From Melitaea cinxia (taxonomy: Eukaryota; Arthropoda; Insecta; Lepidoptera; Nymphalidae), in contig NC_059419.1 in NCBI RefSeq assembly GCF_905220565.1, forward strand, positions 8,981,326 to 9,045,325: a DNA stretch of 64,000 bases. Direction: 5' to 3'. The position numbers were made by a program, and so were the translations under genes. Below are positions 15,101-27,100 of this stretch, piece after piece. Each line of letters starts with the position of its first letter. Within the stretch, counting starts at the first letter, position 1. The notes below the pieces were generated by a model. The model saw nothing but the letters and a program-made list of their open reading frames with translations, was not told where the DNA came from and searched no databases.

Positions 15101-18100
15101 ATATACCTACTTAAACTGTGTACATGAACGTGCACACGTGAACACTAACGTGACAACGTGACATTGACCAAGTAAGATCAAAATAATTGAAATAAATAAA
15201 TAAGCACTTCACACTTAACGGCCCCCATTAGGATTGACTCCTCTGTCGGGGGTCCGGAAACACACGCACTCCACAAGCTCAAACGCCCAGACTACGACAA
15301 ACATCTATATGGCCATATCAAACCCGCGATCGCCAGTGCAACAGCCAGCGCTGTGACCGCTGCACCAACGCGTCGTCAAATATCAATATCATCCTATTTG
15401 TCTCCAGGCCTTGTCCGCAAGAACATGAAGACCTGGCAGTCCCGTTTCCTCGATTACCTAAGTGACTTGTGTATCTCTAACAAGAAAGCTATTGCGGTGA
15501 CTCAGGAGCTAATATGCAAAAGTGTTCTCTGCGCCAACAATGCTGACATACTTATTGAGACGAGGTATGTTTCTATATTTTGGAAAAAACTTGTGCCAAA
15601 CTTATTGCCGTGTATTTAATTCAGTTACTCATTATTTGTTTTTTTATATTTTTAGTTATGCAATTTTGAAAGATATAGTTTCATTCTATAACTCTGCTGC
15701 AGTTATTTTTTTATTTCTTAATCAACAGCTTACATTAACTCATAAACAATAATATATATACATACAGGTTAACACCACAAACAAACCTCGGTTGAACTAA
15801 GCGATAACAATAAATTACTATTGAATAATCAGAATCAGACGAAATTTAACAATTAAATCAAATCGTGATATCATTACTAACAAATGACCGTCATTGAATT
15901 ACAATGTTACCAAGTAAAAATAATGATTAAAAAAGAAAAGACAGTATATAGCATAACTCAAATATAAAAAACATTATACATTTAAAATATAAAAATCTCA
16001 TACAAAACTAACAAACATACTAACCATTTGACCGTTGTTCAAAAACAGCATACTTATATTATTATGATTTAATGGCATAATAAATCGCCAAATAAGTAGT
16101 TGTCAAAAGCATACAATTAACCTTTCTTTTACAGACTAGTATCAACAAAATATGAAAACATATCGGAAACAGACAATAAGGGTAATAAATACACGGTAGA
16201 AGACGATGTCATGTTGCTCTGGAACAACAAAAAGGTGAGTTAACACTTGAATGATCAAAGTTTAATTGCTAGGAAACACTCGACCACCCAGCTAAGTTTT
16301 TGTTAAACCTTAGCGGGGCTATATATAAAGGCCATATTGGCTTTAATAAAAATGCTATCGTTATTTTTTGCCTGCCCTATGTAAGATTTTCGTCATCATT
16401 ACATGGTATAAAACAAAGTCGCTTCCCGCCGTCTGTATGCTTAGATCTTTAAAATTACGCAACAGATTTTGATGCGGTTTTCTTTAGTAAATAGAGTGAT
16501 TCCAGAGTAAGGTTTATATGTATAATACGTGCATAATATAGTAGAAGAACACTGATTGTTTTTGTACCCGTGCGAATCCAGGGCAGATCGCTAGTATAAA
16601 ATATAATAATATGTGATATTGTAAATGGTAATTTAAATTTTGTACAAAATTTTATATATTTTTTGTCTTATGAAGATTATTAGTTACCACCCATAATATG
16701 TCTATTTCAGCCTTCTTTTTGCGACCTGTTTTTTTTTTTCTTTTTACTTATATAACAATAAATATGAATTGTCAAATAGATCATTAAACTTGTTCAATTA
16801 GTTAACCTACTTTACTAATCCTTTATTATTATTTTTTCATGTAACTAGGTCGGTAAACAAGCGTACGGCTCACCTGATGGTAAGCGATTACCGTAGCTGA
16901 TAGACGTCTGCAACACCAGAAAGAAGCATAGCAAGTGCGTTGCCGACCCAATCCCCAATACCCCCTAGAAGCTCTGATCACCTTACTCAACAACAGGAAC
17001 ACAAACCTGCATGAAAACAGTATTATTTAGCTGTCATCTTCTGTAAGGTCGAGGTACTACCCCAGTCGAGCTGCTTCATATTTTGAGCAGGATATTTCGT
17101 GCTGTGTCTTACTTCAGTTAAGTTACGAAACAATACTCTTTTCTTAGAATTATCGTAGTTTAAAAGTGAAGAATAACCTAACCTAGTACATTTTTAATGA
17201 CGAATCAAGAATGGTCTATAGTTTGATTTGGTGGATAGATTATAAACTGACTATGACCAAAATTTACTCGATTTCTATATAATTTTTGATTGTATATTTA
17301 AGTAATTTTTGTTAATTTCTTTGTAAGTGGTGTGTATAGTGTGTTTGGTGTGGTAGAAAAATTATAAAGTGTATTTTATCTTGACTGCAGAACTCTCGTC
17401 TGCTGTCGTCTCTGGCGTCGGAGGCGGAGGCCGACCCCCGTAGCGAGGCGGCCGCCATCCTCGACTACTACCGGCACCAGCTGGACCTGTTCTCCAACAT
17501 GTGCCTCAACCGCCAGTACCTGGCGCTCAACAGCCTGTCTCAACAGCTGAGGATCGACCTCATCCTCAAGTAAGTTTATAACCTGCCACCTCTTCTGATT
17601 TAGATTAATAAAAATGACACAATTAAAATTATAAGAAAATTATAAACACATATGTATAAAGTTTACATAAGTTAGAGGATCAGTCAAAAATACTATAACT
17701 TGGGCACAAGGTCACAACTGAATTTAAATAACTACTTCTATTTGACTCATTTTTACGTACAGCATAGGATTTGTCTTACTATATGTTGTTCAATTGTGGA
17801 TGACACCTGTTTATGGATTAACTAAGCTAACGCCCGGTTTCTGAAACGTTTGTCAAAGTATAGGTCTGCCAAATGACTGTTAGATTTAACACGGCTGTCA
17901 AATAAATTTGAGTTGCTGAAACGTCATTCACAGCAAAACTAACTAATCCTCGATTAGTTTGATTTGACATTCGTTTTGTAACATTTGCGCCCGGTTTCCG
18001 AAACGTTTGTCAAAGTATAGGTCTGCTAAACGACTGTTAGATTTAACACGGCTGTCAAATAAATTTGAGTTGCTGAAACGTCATTCACAGCAAAACTAAC

Positions 18101-21100
18101 TAATCCTCGATTAGTTTCATTTGACATTCGTTTTGTAACATTTGGTCATGTAACATTATAATTAAATATTATTTCATATATTAGTGATGTATCAAAACCT
18201 ACAGAAACTGTTAGTTGTGATTTTATTTAATAAATCTGATAATACTGATACATCCAATAAAGCATCATATAAAAGAAGATGAAAAAAAAAAGAAAATAGT
18301 TCCTAAAAAATATATATATTTAAAAAAAAAACAATATTATGAAAAAAAGAGGAAAAGCGTATCCTTAGAAGAAAAAATTAAATTATCAGAATATAGACTA
18401 AATTAAAAAAAACATTCGTTATTTAATCTAGAAAAAAATATATACAGAAAGGGTATGAAAATATGATAAAGTAGTTATAATTGTAATAGCTTGATTTAAA
18501 TCCTAGTTATTAAGTTATTATAAGTATTTTTTTTAATTGTTCCTATAAATGTATATTTATATATATATTTATGATTTAAATTTAAACAAATTATTTATAT
18601 GACCTTTTTTTTTGAAATTCCCTAATAAAATTTAAAACTTAACAATTAAAATGTGTTAATAATAGACATGACCACGCAGAAGTGTTTTCATTTATTATTG
18701 AACTTTGACCAGTTTCTTCTTGGTGATAATAATAGACATCTGTGTAACCTACAACAAAGAACAAAAATTTTTAGTTTAACAAGACCAAAATGTAGACTTT
18801 TATAAGAAAAAGCATATATTACAAATATAACACTTGGTTATAAATATGCTTTACATACCTTCAAAGAAACAAAATGTAGTTTCACGTAGAAAATAATTGT
18901 TTTCTTTAAGTTAATTCACCGATATACACCGATTAGTTGACCGAGTATTTGACAGACATTTGATCAATGTTTATAGCTTAATTCACGTTCCAGAAACCCA
19001 AAATGGCGGTTAACATACGATTCCACAGTCAAATTTGACAGCTATGTCAACTGACAGGATGTTTAAATTAAGTAGTTTAACCATGCTTTTAGCAACTCTT
19101 TTGGTACTTAACAAGAGATTTGACAGATGATTTGTTAATTTTTGCGTTAACCGGCCGGCGGGTAAGTGTTACATTCAAAGAAATTTCGTAATTATAACAA
19201 AGGCAAGTACAAATCATAAACCCAAAAATGCTAAAAATATTTACAACTCCTGAATTCCAAATTCTATTCTCTTCAATTCTATTAGAAATAGTATGCTGTT
19301 CGGACAAAAAACTAATACAAGTCAGTATGATGTAAACACATGATTTATTTATGTCTCCATGAATGTTGCCAACTTTATTAATATTCAATGATGTTTTGCT
19401 TGTGTATCCAAAATTTATACTTCTTAGAACGATTTTGGCGATGAATCGATGAATTTCAAGAAGCGATAAATATTCATTCAGTGTTATGTAATTTTAATTT
19501 TATAAAAAATTTCTAATCTATTCGATCAAAACTAATGAACTGAAAAAAAGTGACAATGTCATAATTTTTCACCATTGAACACTTGTATATTTATTTATTG
19601 CGTCTGATTTTGTCTCGTTTAGTGTCAAAAGATGATTTTTGTATAGCTTAAATAAAATTGTGTGTTTGACCGTTCAAATATGGAATTAATGATTTTTTCG
19701 CCTTTTTTTGGCGCGAACTTGGGGAGGCCTTTGTCCAGCTGTGGACTGTGATAGGCTGAAGTGGTGAATGATTTACGCGCCCCTATTTTTTATTTAATTT
19801 TTATTGTAATCCCCAATCACGTAAATGAAATAAGTTGCTTGTCCGCAGGTGCATGTCGAACAGCGCGCTGTCGCACGACGTGCGCGCGTCGTTCTGCCGG
19901 CTCATGCTGCACCTGCACGTGGACCGCGACCCGCAGGAGCCCGTCACGCCCGTCAAGTACGCGCGCCTGTGGGCCGAGGTCGCGGGCACCATCCACGTGC
20001 ACGAGTGAGTCTCTAACACATCCGACACACAGGAGACTGTTCTGCCGGCAGGAGACTGTTCTGCCGGCAGGAGACTGTTCTGCCGGCTCATGCTGCACCT
20101 GCACGTGGACCGCGACCCGCAGGAGCCCGTCACGCCCGTCAAGTACGCGCGCCTGTGGGCCGAGGTCGCGGGCACCATCCACGTGCACGAGTGAGTCTCT
20201 AACACATCCGACACACAGGAGACTGTTCTGCCGGCAGGAGACTGTTCTGCCGGCAGGAGACTGTTCTGCCGGCTCATGCTGCACCTGCACGTGGACCGCG
20301 ACCCGCAGGAGCCCGTCACGCCCGTCAAGTACGCGCGCCTGTGGGCCGAGGTCGCGGGCACCATCCACGTGCACGAGTGAGTCTCTAACACATCCGACAC
20401 ACAGGAGACTGTTCTGCCGGCAGGAGACTGTTCTGCCGGCAGGAGACTGTTCTGCCGGCTCATGCTGCACCTGCACGTGGACCGCGACCCGCAGGAGCCC
20501 GTCACGCCCGTCAAGTACGCGCGCCTGTGGGCCGAGGTTGCGGGCACCATCCACGTGCACGAGTGAGTCTCTAACACATCCGACACACAGGAGACTGTTC
20601 TGCCGGCTCATGCTGCACCTGCACGTGGACCGCGACCCGCAGGAGCCCGTCACACCCGTCAAGTACGCGCGCCTGTGGGCCGAGGTCGCGGGCACCATCC
20701 ACGTGCACGAGTGAGTCTCTAACACATCCGACACACAGGAGACTGTTCTGCCGGCTCATGCTGCACCTGCACGTGGACCGCGACCCGCAGGAGCCCGTCA
20801 CACCCGTCAAGTACGCGCGCCTGTGGGCCGAGGTCGCGGGCACCATCCACGTGCACGAGTGAGTCTCTAACACATCCGACACACAGGAGACTGTTCTGCC
20901 GGCTCATGCTGCACCTGCACGTGAACCGCGATCATAATCTTAACTTATTTCTTCTACATTCGTGTGACAAACAAGTGTAAGGTCTGCATGAAATAGTAAA
21001 CTGGTACCGTAAACTGTCGACGCTTTCAACACTAGCGCCCGGTTTCTGAAACGTTTGTCAAAGTATAAGTCTACTTACGGCTTTTAGATTTAAAACGGCT

Positions 21101-24100
21101 GTCAAATCAATTTGAGTTGCTGAAACGTTATTCACAGCAAAATTAGCTAGTCCTCGATTAGTTTGATTTGACATTCGCTTTGTAACATGTGGTCATGTAA
21201 CATAATTAAATATTATTTTATATATTTGTGATGTATCAAAACCTACAGAAACTATTAGTTGTGATGTTATTTAATACATCTGATAATACTCATACATCTA
21301 ATAAAGCATCTTATAAACATCTAAGAAAGATACAATAAAAGAAAATAGTTCCTAAAAACAATAACTGACTAGCCCGTTGGCGCAGTTTGTAGTGACCCTG
21401 CTTTCTGGTCCGCAAGTGGCGGGTTCGATTCCCGTCTGAGTCTGTGTGTAATATTTGTATTTATATATTTATACGAGTATATTAATTTTTTCTATCAATA
21501 TTTATAAAAAAAACTGTATGTTATAAGATATTTATTTATTTATTATTAAAAAAAAAACAATATCATGAAAATAAAGACGATCTTTAGAAGAAAAAATTAA
21601 ATTATCAGAATATTGTAGACTGATTTAAAAAAAAAATCATTAGTAGAAAATAGTAGTATGGAAATATGATAATGTAATTATAATTATAATAGCTTGTTTT
21701 AAGTTTTAGTTATTAAGTAATTATAAGTATTTTTTTAATAGTTCCTATAAATGTATATTTAGATATATATTTTATGACCTTTTCTTTTAAATTCCCTATT
21801 ATTTATATATTGTTAGTAATCAAATTTAAAACTTAACAATTAAAATGTGTCAATAATAGTGATGACCGCACAGAAGTGTTTTTATTTATTATTGAACTTT
21901 GACCAGTATCTTCTTGGTAATAATAATAGACATCTATGTAAGCTACAACAAAGAACAAAAATTTTTAGTTTATCAAGACCAAAATGTTGATTATATTATA
22001 AGATAAAACATATATTATATATATAACACTTGATTATAAATGTTTTACATACCTTTAAAGAACCAAAATGTAGTTTCTCGTAGAAAATAATTGTTTTCCT
22101 TAAGTTAATTCGCCGATATATAGCGATTAGTTGATCGAGTATTTGACAGGCATTTGACCAATGATTATAGCTTAATTCGCGTTTCAGAAACCTAAAATGG
22201 CGGTTAACACACGATTCCAAAGTCAAATTTGACAGCTATGTCAACTGACAGTATGATTAAATTAAGTAGTTAACCATGCTTTTAGCAACTCTTTTCATGC
22301 TTAACAAGAGATTTGACAGATGATTTGTTAATTTCTGCATTGATCAGCCTTTCGGAAACCGGGCGTAGGAGTATTATAGTAAGTGCTATCTTGCTCTTCT
22401 ATCCCGATTCTTCCCAGGAGATCTCTTTAACTTCTCTCTCCTCTTACTCACAACAGAAATCCAATCCATAAAAGCAGTAGCAGTAGCAACACCCAGCAGT
22501 ATCTTTTGTAAGATAGTGGTACTACCTCAGTCGGGCTGCTCAAAAAAAAATTTATGCTGAAAAATATTGAAATATCGAGTAATTCGAGAAGTCGATTTCC
22601 TTCTTTGTAGTAAACTGAATGTGGTGTATAGGTAAAGATAACTATAGATATGCTGTCATATTTTATAATTTCTCATTTATACTGAATATTTTCAAATTGT
22701 TACAGTTATCAATGCGTAAAGGGCGGACCTGATGCTACCAGGGAAAAAGTAAAGGAACAGTTCGCGTCTACCATCCGCTTCGTGGAGAACTACTTATGTA
22801 ACGTGGTCACCAGGACGTGGTACTTCAGCGACCACGATCAGAACAAACTCACCTTCGAAGTGGTCAAGCTAGCCAGAGAATTGATTTATTTTGGATTCTA
22901 CAGGTAAGTAATTAATGTATTAAAATTATAATTTGGTTACAGTTCTGTATAGATTCGGTATTTGCTTAAGTTTTTAACAGAGAAATATTTAAGACGAGAG
23001 GCCTTCCTGAAAGATGACTCTCTTATAGTTGATACAAGTGAAATGTTTTATATTTTCATACAAAATATACAAAAATATTAATCAAACGGAAGCAGCACAA
23101 TATAGATTTCTAAAACCATAGCGAAAAACTGAAAGTGTGTATTTTTTTACGTATAGCATGGAAATGACGCCCGGTTGGCGCAACGGTCACAGCTATGGAT
23201 TGTGCCTGTTGCGCTGGCGGTTGCGGGTTCGATCCCCGCACATGACAAACATTTGTATTGTCCATACAGGTGTTTGCCGTGGTCTGGGTGTTTGTGCAGT
23301 CCTTGTGGGTCTCCCCACCGTGCCTCGGAGAGCACGTTAAGCCGTCGGTCCCGGTTGTTATCATGTACACCTGATAGCGATCGTTACTCATAGTAGGGAA
23401 TATATCCGCCAACCCGCATTGGAGCAGCGTGGTGGTTTAAGCTCTGATCCTTCTCCTACATGGGGAAAGAGGCCTATGCCCAGTAGTGGGATATTACAGG
23501 CTGAAGCGTATGGAAATGATATTTGGTGTATGTGGTTAAATTCAACCTTTCTTGCTTGTATCTAGGATATCTATTTATACGGTATATGCAATTGAACTGA
23601 ATAACTTTATTAAACATTTGACTTGGGTAAACATCTGTTTTGAAGTAGTGTTACATGAAGAAAGAAGGAAAAGATCAATTGGTAGGAACCAAGGGTTCCC
23701 CTACCGTACCCTATATTACCCTATATACACATGTATTATTATTTAAATTATAACAATTTTATCAATATTTACATAAATTCAACAGCTTCAGCGACCTTTT
23801 GAGGCTGACAAAGACGCTACTCAGTATATTAGACTGCGTGACAGCGATTGATCTTCTGAATGAGACCAGCGCGCTCACAGGCGAGGTTGAATGTGAGTAT
23901 TTTATCATTAAAACTATTATTTATAGCTAAAGAAACTATTTATCCTGTAATCAAAATATATCTATAACTATATAGAATACATACTGTAAGTATATTAGAA
24001 AATAGATTTTCATTTAACAGTCTAGTCTTAACATAAGTCATTATAACCATTTTCTATATATTTATATATAGTTCATACTGGCTCTTTGTAACTAAAGCTA

Positions 24101-27100
24101 AAGTACGGACGCGGAGCACGAAGAATTTCGTACATTGACCCCTCATCTTTTGTCTTTGTCGCTCGCGTATAAAAATATTGCCGTTGCGCTCACACAGGTG
24201 TAGTGACAGCCGTATTCACAGATTGTCAACCTTTTTACTTTTTTTACCAAATTTAAGTCACAAGGTTCATCGTTTTTCATTTTTAATTTAACTCAAAAGT
24301 TAACAATACTTATATTAAATGCGAATGTGTGTTTATTGGTGTCTTTTTTCACACAGCAACAGATCTAAGATTTTTTGCATATACAAAGTATAGCCACCAA
24401 ATTGTACACATAGTAATATATATGTGTGTATATATATATATAACATATAAGTTATTTTCTATGATTCAAAAAAAAATATTTTATTCTGTGACTAGACCGA
24501 TCCACAGACAAACAGCGTAGATTAAGTGTAGTGTGCAAAAAACGAGTTTTAAGACATCCCAAATTCTAAACTCTACCGATTTTCTAAAGCTTCGTAATTT
24601 ATATAAAAATTTTGAGAACCACTGTCAGTAGGCAAAAAGGTCATTGTACGAAATTAGTCGTGCTCCGCGTCCGTACTATAGTATTCTCTATCTAGAAATA
24701 TTATTAGGCTAACTAGTTTTAGTTACAGTAAAATAATCTGTTAGTACGCAAATCATTAGTATATTTTATAAACTAGCTACATAAAAAAAGTCTGTACATT
24801 TGTATTTGTGTTTGGTTATAAGCAGCTCAGGAAGGTGAGATGAAAAAACGTAAGTGATTCCTTCAGAGATAATTTAATTTTTAATATAATTTATTTTCGA
24901 AAACTTGATGTTTTGGTTTTTATTACGTTGAATTTTTTTATAATGAAATTATAATTTATTTAAACAAATTTTAACATTACTAAAAATTAAGATGGCAGCC
25001 TTATAAAATAAACATCACAGATAAATAGTACCGTACTCAAGTAGTGTTGTGTTCCAATGGTGAATGAGGTGGCTCCTGGGGAAGTTCGAGGATAGGGTCA
25101 GTAACGCGCCGGAGTTGCTCCTGGTGTTGCTAGCGTTCATAAACCATAATATCCGCTTACTACCAGGTGGATCGTACACGGGTTCCGAGTGAAGAGTTAT
25201 TTAAAAAAGATTTTTAAGAATTACACAATTTATTTACGGAATTAAACAATATTTCACATAAATTAATAAAACAAAATAACACGAGAACTGGTATGAGAAA
25301 GATGAGGGATCCGAGCAGACTGACTACGAAGTCCCGTCCCTACTGCTTTGTTGGAGACAAAATGCTGATGCAGCATCTAAGTCTTGCACTACAGCGCAAA
25401 GGGCTGCATGTACTAGCTATAACAGTACGCTTACCACCTTTGTAATAGAAAAAAATCCATATTGAAGTTACTACATTTTTCACAGTTTCTACATTCGGAG
25501 ACAACATAATGTATAAAATTTAACGATCCGTTACAACACGAATCGTTTTCTGAAACTCAGCTTTAGAAACATTCTAATAACTGTTCTTTATTAAACCTCA
25601 GCGGAAGGCGGCGTGCTCCGCAGCATAGGAGACATGGGCGCCGTGATGACGTCAATCACACTCGGATCTGTTGCACGTAATGTACGAAAAATATATTTTT
25701 CTAAATACATAATTGTAAAGGAATAATAAAATTATTTATAAACATGACGCCTTGGTGGAGTGGTCACAGCACTAGCAGTTGCGCTTGTCACAGCGGGTTC
25801 AACCCTCGCCATGACAAACATTTGTATAATTATGTCATAATAGATATTTGCCAACGATTTCTTGCTTGTATATTGTCCATGTATCCGGACCCCCACTCCT
25901 GACAAAATCCTAGTGGGAGACAATGAGTGTGAAACGCTTATTTATTCATCATTTGATGTCCATAGTAAAGACATTTTAAATTGGTATAACATGTGAACTC
26001 AATTAAACCTTCTCAAAAAAATAAATATCACTTCTAAATTATATTAGATACCGTGAACAATCGTTTAAAATTGAAGAATTAGGCTGTTTTTTGTATTCGT
26101 GTCGATAACTATACGATACGTGGTTCGCAGGCAAGCGGCGCGGTTCGCTCTCCATCCGCTCTAGCTTTGGCCCGCAAACACCCGCTCGTCATGGAGACCA
26201 AGCTCAAGATCATCGAGATTCTGCAGGTACACCGGGCCTCTTAAACCTCTCTCTCTTTCTCCCAAACTCTCATTTTAAACATCTCTAGAAAGAATATTTT
26301 CAAATTATTTTTCTGAATACCCTCTATAACAACAAAAAAAAGTTGTCAACAAAAAAAAAAATCTAGAGTTTTTAGCTTCACATTAACTGTACTAAATTTA
26401 TTAGACACCGAATGTTACCTAAATATCGATTCAAGGGGCTTTTAGAAGTCTATTTAAACAAAGTAATCCTTGATTTCTATTGTTTTTTTTTTATCAGTGC
26501 GACACAGACTGTTTGCTTATACTTTAAAATAAAGATAATAAATAATAATAATAAAATAAAATGACCTCCTCATATTGATACTCGGTTGATTGTCGAAAAC
26601 TTCATCAAACTGGTACACAAAAACTATAAAAAGAACGTCATTTAACATAAATATATTTCACAGTTCATCCTAGACGTGCGACTGGATTACCGTATCAGCT
26701 GTCTCCTATCTATATTCAAAAAAGAATTTGAACAGTCTGACAAAGCGGACAACATCGGCAGAGCAGATGTGGAAGCCATAGGACTTCAAGCTGAGGGCAT
26801 ATTCAGCTGTCGGTGAGTTTTTAAAACACATTAACAATTACTTGTGGTCGCCCAGTGGTCGAAATTCGAACATAATTAATTTATAATAAGTTTGAACATC
26901 GTTAAGGTTATGTTGTCAAAGACTATACTTCTATAATAATAAACAAAAGGTTATATATGCGTGTGTTTCAAATACGTGGTAGTGTGGGTAAATCTTTTTT
27001 TTTTTTAATGAAATAATGTACTTTTATGCATACTTAAAAAAAAAAAAATTTAGCATTCTGCACTCCTTCTTCGCGCAATTTTCATAAAAAGGGATAAAAA

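Noticed and set aside
19761..20907. Long forward and reverse frames rich in Cys/Arg/Ser over array A
   Set aside because: Out of phase with exon 16 and created by the tandem units; no independent gene.
21366..21443. Functional tRNA gene
   Set aside because: Has A and B box-like motifs but weak stems, and the same head with a T/A tail recurs at 47612, so it is a SINE head.
26131..26164. Upstream start for exon 20 after TTCGCAG
   Set aside because: Would begin at phase 0 while exon 19 ends one base into a codon, breaking the frame. The CTCTAG acceptor at 26164 fits phase and has the better pyrimidine tract.
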